A DNA stretch of 64,000 bases from Symsagittifera roscoffensis (GCF_963678635.1 NC_087068.1:46019785-46083784), one strand, 5' to 3'. Shown: positions 46,060 to 56,766, numbered from the stretch's first letter. Program-made: numbers and translations. Notes: generated by a model from the sequence alone, not told the origin.

Positions 46060-47285
46060 GGTTTTTGGAATTCTGCAGGCATGTTTGCTAATCCGTCGAA
46101 CCCGGTGAGCAACCTGTATGTTCCTGTTGCATGTCCACCTACTATGTTAAAATTACACTGCTTAGCTGTTTCGGCATTTAATCTGATTTGGCTATAGGCG
46201 TATTTCAGGTCGAGTACCGTGAAATACAGCGTGCCGATTGTATTGGCAGTTACTATTTGACTTACTCCATCCAGTAATTCATCCAAATTTGGCATCTGGT
46301 ATTTGTTGTTATACAGTTGCCTGTTTATGGATTTTGCGTCTAACGCCAATTTAATGGAGTCGTCTTTTTTCACCGTGATGACTATTGGAGCAATGAAACA
46401 ATCGCTTGTGCATTTGTCAAGTTTTAGTATATGACCCTCTGATAACAATTTTGATAGTTCTGCTCGCACTTTTTCTTTTATATGTATAGGAATCCTCTTA
46501 CCTTTTTCTTGTATTGGGCATAGTGGGTATTTGAATTTGGTGTTAACGACGTGATTTTTTGATTCCCCCTTCCGATCAAATAGAGACGGGAATAGAGGCG
46601 GCCTTGATTCGACCGCCATAATTTCAAACTCATCGCCGGAATCAAAACTGTGAATTAAGTTACTTTCTTCTTCTGAACTAGAGTTTTCTTCCGTAATCTC
46701 GTTCATTTGATTCGAGCGACCCCTTTTTGCATAGTGGTTTTGCTTATTGCAGCTTTTGCATGTTTTCCCCATAGCTGGACAACTTTTCAAGTGTCCTTCG
46801 CCGAATGTTTTGCCACATCTGGTACATGGTTTTTGATCAGTTCGGATTTTTGTGTTTTTGTTATCTTTCCATTTCTTTTTGAATTGATCCCTATTCCATC
46901 TCCGGTAGTTCTGGTTTTTATTCCCCACTGCCATTATTGGCTCTTCTTTTATTTTGATTTGGGGCCCAGGGAACTGGCCTCCACTTGAGCTTCCTATCAC
47001 CGATTTTTGGAACGCTTGTGTTGTTTGCTTGCTTTGTTCAAATTTGATCGCTCGTTTGAGTACTTCATCTGGTGCGAACGTTTCGAACGTCAGGGTATCT
47101 TGAAGTATAGTATTTTTCATTCGGGATATGAATACGTCTCGAACCAGTTCTTCCTCCACTCCACCCAATTCGGCCGTGGCTGCTTGTGCAGTTAGTGCCG
47201 CATGGAAAGACTCCAGGGTCTCTCCGGATTCTTGTGCTCTGGTGAATAATCTATATCGCTCATACGTGATGTTTTTCTCTTTTTT
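46044..47285 (-). pseudogene. Gag C-terminal half, zinc knuckles and RT N-terminal half
   Basis: The frame is open from about 47285; the first Met is at 47168 (374 codons from there). Upstream, YRLFTRAQESGETLESF and later ELVRDVFISRM resemble a retrotransposon Gag domain. Counting from Met, Cys115, Cys118, His126 and Cys130 form one zinc motif. Cys137, Cys140 and His145 begin a CCHC knuckle whose last Cys is Arg (YAKRGRS). RT starts near residue 225, with FIAPIVITVKKDD, LALDAKSINRQ, motif A LYFTVLDLKYAYSQI (Asp320) and motif B GFDGLANMPAEFQ. Only about 75 residues separate the knuckle from RT, too few for a protease; DSG at 176-178 lacks its hydrophobic frame. Confidence 0.87.
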
Positions 47286-47296
47286 TCAAATGATAT

Positions 47297-47760
47297 CTAG
47301 GCCAATCTCACCATGTTCCTGAACTCAAGTTTTGATATTTCTTTTTCCCGTCTGTGCCTAGCGCCAGGAATAAACGAGTTGTAAGTCGTTTTTGGGACTT
47401 CATTGTAGAACACATTATGTCCGACTTTAGGTCCGCGTTCCCTTCTTTCTTGGTTTTCGAGTGTTACTTTGTCTCTTCTTAGTCTATGTCTCGATTCTCG
47501 GTCCGCTACTGCCTGTGCATCTTCGGTTTTTCCCGGATTTTCTGGGCGAGGCGTTAGTTCATCAATAAATTCTTTTGGTTCTTCTAGTAATATCTCAGGA
47601 TTCACGTTTTCTTTCACCATCACTGCTAACATAAATTGGTCCAACCAAATTTTAAAATTCCACGGTGGATCCGAACTAGCTGATGTCCAGAACACTGGAA
47701 CACCCATGTCCGTTCGGTTATCCTGTGCCACGATTCCTGCTGGATGCGCAATCTGGTAAG
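47297..47760 (-). pseudogene. Gag N-terminal part
   Basis: A frame of about 150 codons, open into the LTR edge, with DMGVPVFWTSASSDPPWNF and a Glu/Arg-rich second half ending VRLA-stop. PPWNFKIWLDQFMLAVMV fits the start of a Gypsy Gag. No ATG precedes the conserved-looking part; a GTG at 47731 or an in-frame start within the LTR are the alternatives. A stop and a frame change (47285-47300) separate it from the next Gag segment. Confidence 0.7.
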
Positions 47761-47905
47761 GTGGTCTAATGCTGTAAGCTCAATTGAAAATGGTATAGTT
47801 TCAAGAGTTAATTTACATCCGAAATTAAGTTTTCTCTTTCGTGAACCAGCTAATTTGTCGTATCACCGTACGCAGAGCTAAAGTAAAACTAATATCTATT
47901 CAGTG
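47755..47905 (-). repeat. 5' LTR, truncated to about 150 bp
   Basis: Matches 40148-40318 with about 20 differences and a 14-bp deletion. The match ends at attcagtgatc (about 47905), after which the sequence differs, so roughly the first half of the LTR on the minus strand, including any promoter there, is missing. A clear tRNA primer-binding site next to it is not visible. Confidence 0.82.
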
Positions 47906-48420
47906 ATCGCGACCGGCTCATATCATGTGGGTAATTCAAATATCACCTATGCGTCATTCCTGTAATTGAAATGCACAGGCACAAGGAAGACATGTATCTG
48001 GTCTGGAACATAATTGAGATAACCATGGATTTTAAATGTCCTTAACTGAATTAAGAATTGAGTCCGACACGGGTTTGCTCTCACATACAACAAGTTTCTG
48101 TCGTCTCAAATTGCAATTTGAGACAACAATTCTCAAGTTTGCTATTTGAAATATTTTTCCATCAAGGCGCGGATCTAGGATTTTCTCTATTCGATATTTT
48201 TAGAACCTTTTTCTTCAGTTAACAAATTACATATTTGCAATACAACGTAACTGTTTTATAGAATGCTTCAACTTCTGTGAAGCTCATATATTCTATCAAA
48301 GTCTCGCACTCGTGATTGCCTCACTTGCTAATGTTAACCCATAATCTAACTCAGTTGTTTTTTTTCGACCAATAATCTAGACAGAACTATTATTTATAAG
48401 AAAATTTTTATATTTGAAGC
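47906..48420. other. Spacer with a solo MITE terminus (48163-48188)
   Basis: Between the Gypsy element and the nested MITE/LINE. At 48163-48188, CAAGGCGCGGATCTAGG followed by attttctc is one terminus of the hAT-like MITE family without a body. Nothing else recognised. Confidence 0.6.
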
Positions 48421-48880
48421 CAGCGGCGGATCTAGGATTTTCTCGAGGGGGGGGGGCAAATTTTTTTTTTTAACTTTGAAAATTTTGACGACCTTTTTTT
48501 AAGGTAGACAAAACTGATTTTCCGAGCTCTCCCAGAGCACTAAAAACACATTGTTTTGGCCAATTTTTCTGCGCCGTAGGCAAATTTTTGAAAAAACAGG
48601 TCAAAAAAGCCATTCTTGGGATTTTTGGGAACTTTTTGGAAAATTTTGACAAAAAATTGCGTTTTTTTTGGCGGGCGCTCCCTTTCAAAGTAAGCATATA
48701 TTAGCGCCAGAGGCGCCTTTAGAAAAGTATTAGGATCGGTCGGCCAAAAATGGATTTCTTAAATAGTAACAAAGGGTGGTGCAGGGGTGTACCTGCACTG
48801 CTGCCAGCAGTGTGGGGCTAACGGAGCTGTGGCATCCCAGGGAGTGGCGAACCCTCGGATGTATTCAGCCATGTACCCAT

Positions 48881-49342
48881 ATGAAAACTCGATCAAACAA
48901 TTCACTGTCAGCTACGGTTCCCGCGGTACCTGGGGCCCCCAACTCAGCCGCATTGGGGAGCAAAGCCAAGTCGGTCAATCATTCCAAATCTCAAATCAAT
49001 CTAGCTACTTGGAACACACGCACACTCCTCCCACCGGAAAGCCTCGCACAAATGGCTTCAACGCTAAAATCACTGAATATTCAAGTGGCCTGCATCCAAG
49101 AAACCCGATTCCAAGGATCCCCCTCCATCAACATCAACGATGTTGCAGACACTCCCTCCTATAAATTTTATTGCTCCGGATACGATGACAAGCAGGGGCT
49201 CCATGGTGTTGGTATAGCCGTTGAAACAAAACTAGCCAACCACATTATGGAGTGGAGACCAATGGGACCACGCCTATGCTACATCCGCATCCATGCCAAA
49301 CCAGCCCCCCCTCTCAATTATCTGCAGTTATGCCCCAACTGA
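48881..49342 (+). pseudogene. LINE ORF, N-terminal endonuclease part (before frameshift)
   Basis: The frame is open from 48776 (an ATG in MITE sequence). The first Met inside the LINE that is followed by typical sequence is at 48881 (MKTRSNNS). Endonuclease motifs follow: INLATWNTRTLL, VACIQETRF (metal-binding Glu), and GVGIAVETK. The frame runs off near 49305 in a C run (49302-49311) and ends at a stop 30 bp later. The rest of the endonuclease continues in the frame of the next entry. A one-base indel explains this, whether a real mutation or an assembly error. Confidence 0.88.
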
Positions 49343-51863
49343 AGACAAAGCAAACGAAATCAAAGATGAGTTCTATGATGACCTCTCCAAGCTGACGGGC
49401 TTGGTCCCAAAAAAGGATCTGATGATCGTTGCAGACGACTTCAACGCAAAAATTGGAAGTAGATGCAACTCCGAAGCAGCCAACATTGGAAAATTCACCA
49501 TTGGCGATCGCAACAGCAATGGTGATCGACTCATCAGCTATGCAATGAACAACAACCTCGTCTTATCGAACACCACGTTTCAAAAACCGGTGCACAAACT
49601 CCCAAAATGGATATCCAACGATGGAAGAACGCAAAACCAGATTGACTTCATCCTGATATCCAGACGATGGAGATCTGGCATAGATGATGTCCGCACGGTG
49701 GGCCAAAAAAACTGCCTAATTCAGTCTGACCACAAGATGCTCAAAGCCAAGCTGAAGGTCAAATTGAAGGTATACACAAGAGCCCCCAAATCTTTCCGAC
49801 ATGATGTCAACACACTTAGAAACCCAAAAGTCTCCGACGCCTTTCGCAAGGATCTAAACCGCACATTGGGTAGCCTGCAAAACGAAAGCGACGTCAATGG
49901 CTACTGGACGGGCATCAAAGACGCGCTGACAAAATCAACGGAAAAGAACATTCCCAAAAAGAAGTCAATCCGGAACCCTTGGATCTCGCCAACGACCCTA
50001 CAACTGGTGGAAAAACGAATCAGGGCCAGGACAGCAAAATCCAAAAAAAACATTTCCAGGGACATCAAACGGTCGGTCAGGGTAGATAAAAAGAACTTCT
50101 ACGAGACCATCGCTGATGATCTCATTGCGGCAGATGCAAACGGAAACTCGAGAAGAATACACAATGCTGTAAGGAAACTAACCGGAACAAAAGCCCCAAA
50201 CATCGATACAGTGAAAGACAAGAATGGAAAACTTATCACTGATACAAATGACAAAATTAAACAATGGGCCAACCATTTCGAACAACTACTAAACCGGCCA
50301 ACAAAAAATCTAGCGACCCCTCAAATTCGCAGCCAAGCCCTCTCACAAATCAACACTGATACACCCAGTTTGGACGAAATCTCGCTCGCAATAAGAAAAT
50401 TGAAGACAAACAAAGCAGCAGGAAATGATAATATCCCCCCGGAACTTTTTATTCATGGCCAACATGAACTTCTTCCCCACTTGCAACGCCTTCTCTCACT
50501 TATTTGGAAAGAGGAGAAGATTCCAAATGACTGGAAGACAGCAGTCATAGTCCCCATCCACAAAAAAGACGACAAAGCCAAATGCTCAAACTATCGTGGC
50601 ATCTCACTCTTGAATATCGCTTTCAAGATCTTAGAGGCGATCCTTAAAAACAGGCTCGAACCAGCCTATGATACAGTTGCTAGAGACAACCAGGCTGGCT
50701 TCAAAAAGAAGCGCGGATGTCGCGATCAAATATTTGCAATCAGACAAATAGTAGAACAAAGACACGAATACAATAGACAGACTGTTCTCGTATTTATTGA
50801 CTTTAAAGCTGCGTTTGACAGCGTCAACCGCGAGACAATCTGGTGCATCCTCGAGAGTCACGGCCTCTCATCCAAAATCCTCCAAATCCTAAGAGCCATG
50901 TACACAGAAACGTTTAGTACAGTCAGGGTTTACAACTCACTATCTAACCCATTTGCCATTGTCTCAGGGGTCAGACAAGGTTCGGTACTTGCACCATTCT
51001 TGTTCAACCTTGTAATCGACTGGGCATTGCTCGAAGCAACGGAAAACCAACCCCTTGGCATCGCCCTTGACGATATGGTAATTACAGATCTAGACTTCGC
51101 TGATGATATCTGTTTACTTGAAGACAATATCAAAGACGCACAGACACTTCTTGATCTAGTCACTCGCGCCGCTGCAAAAGGCGGTCTTGAAATAAACACA
51201 TCCAAAACGAAATTCTGCTCTGCTTATCCTGGAGACCAAATGACCTGCAATGACGCCCCCATCGATAGGGTGAATACTTTCAACTATCTAGGCAGCAACC
51301 TGCAACTCGATGGTGACGTGTCACACGAAATCCAGATCCGCCTCGGAAAAGCAACAGGACGCTTCAAACAATTAGACAAGCTCTGGAAACAAAGATCAGT
51401 CCCGACCAGAATCAAATCGAAAGTATACAAAGCATGTGTCGAAAGCGTGCTCCTGTACGGATGTGAATCCTGGCCAGTCAAGGCATCCGATACTCAACGC
51501 CTCAACTCCTTCAACTGCAGATGCCTGAGAAACCTTGGTGCTCCGACAGACACCATGAGTTCCACCGTACAACAAAGACGCCTCAAATGGCTAGGGCACA
51601 CCCTACGCATGGAACCCAACATGATACCCAACGCATGCCTGGAATTTGAGAAAGCCGACAACTGGAAGAGACCCCCCGGTGGAGTAAAGAACTCGTGGAG
51701 ACGGTTAGTGAAGAAGGAACTCCGCCCATTCTTGAAACCCCAAAAAATGACCCACAAGAACTGGGAGGCAAGCTGGTTCGATTTGGCCAAAGATACTGCA
51801 CTGAACAGGCCGCAGTGGAAAGCAATTGTGAGAGATATACATATGGCGGGCAATGGGCAGTAA
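49293..51863 (+). CDS. LINE endonuclease C-terminal part plus reverse transcriptase, 856 codons
   Basis: The frame opens at ATG 49293, but the natural start is upstream across the frameshift. Residues about 8-150 complete the endonuclease: CSYAPTEDK, VADDFNAKIG (usual GDFNA), NQIDFILISRRW and QSDHKML with the catalytic Asp-His. RT covers about 380-660: RGISLLNIAFKILE, QAGFKKKRGCRDQIF, motif A FIDFKAAFDSVNRE (about 501), motif B GVRQGSVLAPFLF (about 559), motif C DFADDICLL (about 602), motif D LEINTSKTKF. The C-terminal part has YGCESWPV (about 722), NCRCLRNLG and RRLKWLGHTLRM (about 763). All catalytic residues are present and no stops occur. The protein would nick target DNA and copy its own RNA there. 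Confidence 0.95.
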   Translation: MPNQPPLSIICSYAPTEDKANEIKDEFYDDLSKLTGLVPKKDLMIVADDFNAKIGSRCNSEAANIGKFTIGDRNSNGDRLISYAMNNNLVLSNTTFQKPVHKLPKWISNDGRTQNQIDFILISRRWRSGIDDVRTVGQKNCLIQSDHKMLKAKLKVKLKVYTRAPKSFRHDVNTLRNPKVSDAFRKDLNRTLGSLQNESDVNGYWTGIKDALTKSTEKNIPKKKSIRNPWISPTTLQLVEKRIRARTAKSKKNISRDIKRSVRVDKKNFYETIADDLIAADANGNSRRIHNAVRKLTGTKAPNIDTVKDKNGKLITDTNDKIKQWANHFEQLLNRPTKNLATPQIRSQALSQINTDTPSLDEISLAIRKLKTNKAAGNDNIPPELFIHGQHELLPHLQRLLSLIWKEEKIPNDWKTAVIVPIHKKDDKAKCSNYRGISLLNIAFKILEAILKNRLEPAYDTVARDNQAGFKKKRGCRDQIFAIRQIVEQRHEYNRQTVLVFIDFKAAFDSVNRETIWCILESHGLSSKILQILRAMYTETFSTVRVYNSLSNPFAIVSGVRQGSVLAPFLFNLVIDWALLEATENQPLGIALDDMVITDLDFADDICLLEDNIKDAQTLLDLVTRAAAKGGLEINTSKTKFCSAYPGDQMTCNDAPIDRVNTFNYLGSNLQLDGDVSHEIQIRLGKATGRFKQLDKLWKQRSVPTRIKSKVYKACVESVLLYGCESWPVKASDTQRLNSFNCRCLRNLGAPTDTMSSTVQQRRLKWLGHTLRMEPNMIPNACLEFEKADNWKRPPGGVKNSWRRLVKKELRPFLKPQKMTHKNWEASWFDLAKDTALNRPQWKAIVRDIHMAGNGQ

Positions 51864-51948
51864 TGCTCGAAAACGCCCTACGAAACGAAACAAAGAAAGA
51901 ACCGCCTCCCCCCCCTCCTCCGCCCCTAAATCCGCCCCTGTTTGAAAC

Positions 51949-52828
51949 CCCAATATTTGAGCCAAACTCGTCCAATATCTGGTAAAGCTGATATAAAAGG
52001 ACAAATAAAATTCGGCTCAGTTTTTCTTTGATCTCTATTTTCAAGGCTACCCGAACCTAGCACACTTCAATTTCCATCCTAAGTCCTGCAATTGTAGAAA
52101 ACTTGCCAAGATCTTGAAGATCTTGACATCTTGAAGGGTTTCGCTTTAAAATTAGTTTCGCTTTTACAAGGCTAATAACAGTCGTAAATACGTCACAATT
52201 ACCACAAAACCGTGTGTTTGACGATACAGCCTAACAATCGAAAAAGTGTTCCGAAATATCGGGAAGATTTCCAAGATTCTTCAAGATACCTCCTCTTTGA
52301 GTTTAGCCGAACGTTTTTTCTATAATGGATGGAATTTTTTCAAGGTCCAATTGTCAAACTTTTTGCTAACCTTGAGGACAATCTTTTTTTTTATCATTAA
52401 AACTACATGAAGAGACTTTGATATCTTTAAAGATTCTTGCCAATATATTGCCATCAATAGTAGAGTTTTTGCCCTGAAAGGTATAAAGACATCAGAGAGT
52501 ACTGGACGTGCTGGGGTTTTAGTGGATTGGGAATGCATGCTTCCAAACTCTGGTACCTAATGTACCTTAAATGTCTTGATAGTTATCTTTAATATTATTG
52601 AAAACGCAAATCGATTCAATTATGACGCTTTTTGATTGCTCAAGTTGATAATATTATTTTTCAATTGCGCGTATAGCATAAAATTTTGATTCGAAACTTA
52701 AGCTGAGTCGATACGCTACCGTTTATGAAAATTTCGTCGAAAGGATATCCGGATTTAAAAAAAAAAGAATTATATTTCTGAACTATATTTCTATCTGAAG
52801 GCATGGTTTTTTATAACTTATCATTTGA
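51949..52828. other. No recognisable feature
   Basis: A+T-rich DNA without a credible gene or repeat. Confidence 0.5.
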
Positions 52829-53015
52829 CACGGCTCTAGGATTTTTTGGGGGGGGGGGGATTTTTAAACAATTTGCCGACAATTTTTTTATTTTTTTTTA
52901 TTTTAAAGCGCCTTAAAAAACTTTCTAGGGTCAGTCAGCCAAAAATGGTGATCTTAAAATAGTACCAGAGGCGAGACCCTTTCGGTAGTCAGGGCGTCGA
53001 ATCCCTGAGAAGAAA
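52829..53015 (+). mobile_element. Diverged hAT-like MITE, internally deleted
   Basis: CACGGCTCTAGGATTTTT then a G run, a gcgccttaaaaaactttc block, cagccaaaaatgg, and the T-arm-like tcagggcgtcgaatccctga. The right terminus is lost. Confidence 0.75.
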
Positions 53016-53022
53016 AGGTGTT

Positions 53023-53430
53023 CTGTGAAACTGCAACTAAAAGTTTTTTGTGCGTTGTTAGGCCTGCGGCAGCGATCTTATTGAGTTTGAAAATTGATTT
53101 TTTTTGTTAGAAGTTAAAGATTGATAATTTTTGCAATTCTTATCAATTTTTGCAAATACTTTACTTTTAATCAGAAAAAATGGTATATTATAAAGAAGAA
53201 AGCTTTTCTCTAGAAGCTCAACCTGTGAGATAACAACTAAAATTTTTTGTGCGTTTTCAGACGTCTTTTAACAATTTATCTGTTTTTTTTTTCTTAGGAC
53301 GATCAAGTTTTTGTTGAAGTGATAAAAAATGAACTTGAAAAATTCTTCTTTTTGATTAAAGTAACGGATTGATAAAGTTTGCAATAGATCAAATTTTGCT
53401 GCAGCTTCTATCAAAAGTATTCTTTAATCA
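53023..53430. repeat. Two diverged 200-bp tandem repeats
   Basis: ctgtgaaactgcaactaaaa at 53023 and ctgtgagataacaactaaaa at 53223 each lead into ttttttgtgcgtt. The offset is 200 bp. Similarity fades within each unit. A weaker cgtgttcagaagtctttt relative is seen near 55108. Confidence 0.45.
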
Positions 53431-54120
53431 GAGGCTAAGTTCTATTATATTTCCTGTTAGAGTTGTTATCTTTTCTTCCGCAAAAAAAGCAGTTATGTAA
53501 ATTAAAATAAAAAAAAACGGTGCCACTGATAGCTGGACCAAAACCTAATGGTATTGGGAGCAAATACATTTTAAACTAAATGTTTTATATCATATAATCG
53601 AAACAAATAGAGTGCAATTCCAACAAGAAAATTAGTTTAAGAATGTTAAACAGAATTGCCCCGTTTATTCTATGAAAGATGAAAAATTTGTCAAAACTAT
53701 AGCTTTGGTGTTTTGAATTTTTGCCTCTTCTGATTGCCTATGTAAAGAATTAATTTTCCCATTTGAGACTTGCAGGGAGTTGTTAAGAGCAAGTAATATG
53801 CCGTAAATTAGTTTTGTAGGTGGTACCCGCACTGACAAAAATGGTTTCGGACCGATTTAAATTGATTTTAAATCGATTTTAAATCAATCCAGGTCGATTA
53901 ACAATGTACATTTTAGGAACTTAATTGGAGTTTAACTTGATTTAATTTGATTTTTCTTGACTTGAAGTTATAGAAAATCATCAATGTAAATCAGTTTATG
54001 GTCAAAAACTTATGTAACAACACAGGAAATTAGTCAAAATAATAGTCTCAAGGAATTGGGAAACTCAAGCTTAAAAAAACATGAATATAAAATGAATCAA
54101 GAAGAAAAGTCCCTACTCAG
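53431..54120. other. No recognisable feature
   Basis: A+T-rich. A small cluster of gattttaaatcgatttt words occurs at 53855-53890. Nothing coding. Confidence 0.5.
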
Positions 54121-54193
54121 AACCAAGTTAACATCCTCCCCCCCAAACGGCTTTGGGGGGAGGGGCTGTGGAGGAGGATGTAAATTTGGTCCT
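54121..54193. repeat. Snapback element with C and G arms, copy 2
   Basis: The left arm aaccaagttaacatcctcc and right arm ggaggatgtaaatttggt are inverted repeats (about 16 of 18 match). Between them lies ccccaaacggctttgggg, itself self-complementary at its ends. The core is the inverse of the one at 27.7 kb. Confidence 0.65.
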
Positions 54194-54427
54194 AATTTTC
54201 TCAGCAATTAACAAAGTAATTTCAGCGTAATTCTTGACTAAATAAAAAAAGCCAAACTGATCCATTTCCGGGGTAAAATTTTGGTTGAGAGTTTCGGAGA
54301 ACTTGTCTAATTGTAATCCAATTTGAGAAAAATGCGTTTGAAGTTTCAATTTTTGTTCGTTTTTTTTCGGATAACTTAATTCAGCACTGTGCAAATCAAG
54401 CCGAGTGAAGCAGCAACTGACCAAGAA

Positions 54428-54773
54428 GGGGGGGGGGGGGCGGACGCGTCTTTGGTTTTGTTTTATGACATCCATTTTTGGTTGACCAACCCTAGAATTT
54501 TCTAAGAGCGCCTTCGGTGCCAATATATACTATTTTTGAAGGGGAGCGCGCGCTAAAAAAACGCCAATTTTGGTCAAAACTTTCCAAAAAGTGCCCCAAA
54601 ACTGCATTTTTGATACCTTTTTCTCTCGGTCAAAATAGGGTCTTTATAGTGTCCTCAGAGCGCTCGTAAAATCAGTTTGGTTGAGCTAAAAAAAAAGTCA
54701 ACAAAATGTTCGAAATTTTTTTGAAAATCCGCCCATCCCCCCCCCCCCCGAGAAAATCCTAGATCAGCCCCTG
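54428..54773 (-). mobile_element. hAT-like MITE, right end intact
   Basis: Reverse-orientation copy: G run and cggacgcgtc, ccatttttggttgacc, gcgccttcggtgccaatat, gagcgcgcgctaaaaaa, and a terminus reading AGATCAGCCCCTG. The T-arm-like hairpin and the left terminus are deleted, so no target duplication is testable. Confidence 0.8.
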
Positions 54774-56766
54774 CATTAAGGAAGACCTACATAAGGTGCT
54801 CATTTCTAGGCTTCTTTCTCAGTTGAATGGCAGAAAAAAAATCCTAATTCATTTGTATACAGAAAAATTAATTGATTAGTGTTGAATGACATCAGTTGAG
54901 ATTGATCTTTTTTAGGACAACCACGCGACCTTAAAGGGTTGTCTTTTGATTTTCAGAAGCCCTAGAAAAGTAAATTAATTGATTTTTGCATCAGCTGCAA
55001 TTGCAAATTGCAAATAAGCTGCAATTGACGTAACAGGTGTCAAAACTTTATTCTCAAGAGACACCAACATGTAAAATTACCACTAAACAGTTTCTTCTTT
55101 CTTCCCGTGTTCAGAAGTCTTTTGCAAAAAAGTTGTGCAAAGGGAACTTAATGGTCTTAATATCACGCTAGACTACAATACTTAATGAACTAATTCACTA
55201 TCCCCTAGTTTTGCTGTTTAGTAAAACGTGTAAAGAAAACCGATTACCTCGTTCAATTGAAATTCGAAATCTTTTCGAAAGCATTGACGACATTGACGTA
55301 GCAGTTGAGAAAGAACAACCTTACCCGGATAACCGGAGTTTGACTGTAAGTTTTCTAATGTCAGTAAAAAAAATTTTGCGGACATGACATCACTGGTTTA
55401 TGCAAATGGATGGTAAATGCAGCTGGTTTTTGCGTGGAAAGTTTTTGCTGGGAAATTTTTGCCTTCTTTATTTTCTGATTCGTTTGTTAAGCCAAGTTTT
55501 CATTCAAATCAATCATAGCTTGCATATATTCATACGGAGCTTTAAAATTGTCGTGGCTTTGTTTCAGATATCTTTTTTGACATAGAAATTGCAAAAATTG
55601 TTTTCTTATAATAATTTTGCTATGTCGTTTGACTTTCAGACGCGGATCTTGTGTTATTTTGAGCGAAAAGATCTTCAAAACAATTCGAAACTTTTTCAAG
55701 AATTTTAAGGTCGAGCAAATTAAGTTTTTGAGTTTCCAAAGCACGAAAAAATCCAATACAAAGAAAATGTTATAACAAAAAAACAGGCTAAGAGACGTTT
55801 CTAAGCACTTTTGAAGTGTTTTTCGTGCAGCAATTCATGGAATCATTCATCGAAATTGAAATGAATCTCGAAATATTCCCAAAAACGAGCCATAAAAAGT
55901 CCATAATCTTTTTTGCGTATTCCGTTCTTTCTAAATAAACAATGATTTTCTGGAGCAAAAAATAGTGCTAGTGTAATAAACAGATATAGCAACAGACGAA
56001 AAATCAAAACGTGACAACATTTGAAATGTTCTTTTCTGAGCAATATAATCTACTTTTGGAAAAAGTTCTTTAACAAAAACTTGTTCAATACGATCTCTGA
56101 GTTAAGCTTACTCATCCTGATGATTTTTGACGAACCAATATCATTGAAAACCGCCAAAAACTTTAAATGAAATGAGCTACATTTCTCATACCAAGATATT
56201 TTTTCCTAGGGTTGTCAAGTTTAGCGCCCTGATTCTGGATCAATTTATTTCGCTTGGAGCTTCGCTCAAAATTTCATTTAATGTAATGTCAAATTTCATG
56301 ATTGTTTAAAATTAGGGTCTTAAATCAAATTTGTATGTCGTTAAAGTTTAATACGGAACAAAAAACGTTCAAAACAATCATTTAGAAAACGTTGATACGA
56401 GTAGCATGATAAGAAAAGTTATTTTTCAATTCTGTGCTTCAATTTCTTCGCCAAAAATCATGCTTTAGATCTTCAAAGATCATCAAAATACTTTCAATGA
56501 CAGTCTTGTTTTTTTGAGTTTTGCTTCAGCAGCGATCAATTAATCTACAGATTTATACAAAAGCAAAACATAACTGAATTAGTGGAAATGAAAAAATTTT
56601 GATAACAATATCATTAAAAATTGCTACTTAAACTGCCCTCTATTTTCTGCAGGCGCCTTAAACTTAATTTTTTCGGGGTAGAAATTTCTATTCATATCTT
56701 TCTTTTTCAATTTGTTTCCTCAGAATTCATTGTTTTCACGATCAATTAGGCAGAAAATTTTTCAAA
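54774..56766. other. Anonymous A+T-rich DNA up to the gap
   Basis: About 2 kb with short frames on both strands (for example 55487-55756 minus), none with a recognisable domain. Confidence 0.5.

Larger units (their letters stand above)
40146..47905 (-). mobile_element. Defective Ty3/Gypsy LTR retrotransposon, about 7.8 kb
   Basis: Read on the minus strand the order is partial 5' LTR, Gag, zinc knuckle, RT, RNase H, integrase, long C-terminal extension, polypurine tract, 3' LTR. The order RT-RNase H-IN marks it as Ty3/Gypsy and not Ty1/Copia. Frames are broken at several points, the protease is not recognisable, the integrase block is duplicated in tandem and the 5' LTR is about half length. 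It cannot be active as assembled. Parts are listed separately. Confidence 0.93.
48780..51900 (+). mobile_element. APE-type non-LTR retrotransposon (LINE), about 3.1 kb, nearly complete
   Basis: One coding region for an apurinic-like endonuclease and reverse transcriptase, with a short 5' leader and about 35 bp after the stop. G+C is well above the flanks and codon usage differs from all surrounding DNA. No poly-A tail or clear target duplication is seen; sequence resumes directly in MITE. The overall layout resembles RTE-like LINEs with a C-terminal GHxLRM segment, but the clade needs a tree. Confidence 0.93.
48413..51948. mobile_element. hAT-like MITE split by a LINE (element 48421-51940)
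   Basis: The left part (48421-48779) starts CAGCGGCGGATCTAGG and follows the family consensus to aaatggatttctt and caaaggg. The right part (about 51901-51940) is a C-rich block ending CCTAAATCCGCCCCTG. Flanks tttgaagc (48413-48420) and tttgaaac (51941-51948) match at 7 of 8 bases, showing that both halves belong to one insertion. About 55 bp of the consensus around the T-arm-like hairpin are missing at the LINE junction. Confidence 0.88.

Noticed and set aside
47700-47760. tRNA primer-binding site next to the 5' LTR
   Set aside because: No TGG-starting 12-18 base match to a tRNA 3' end could be identified directly after the LTR edge.
50631-52044. Minus-strand frames over the LINE
   Set aside because: Antisense to an ORF with complete endonuclease and RT motifs.
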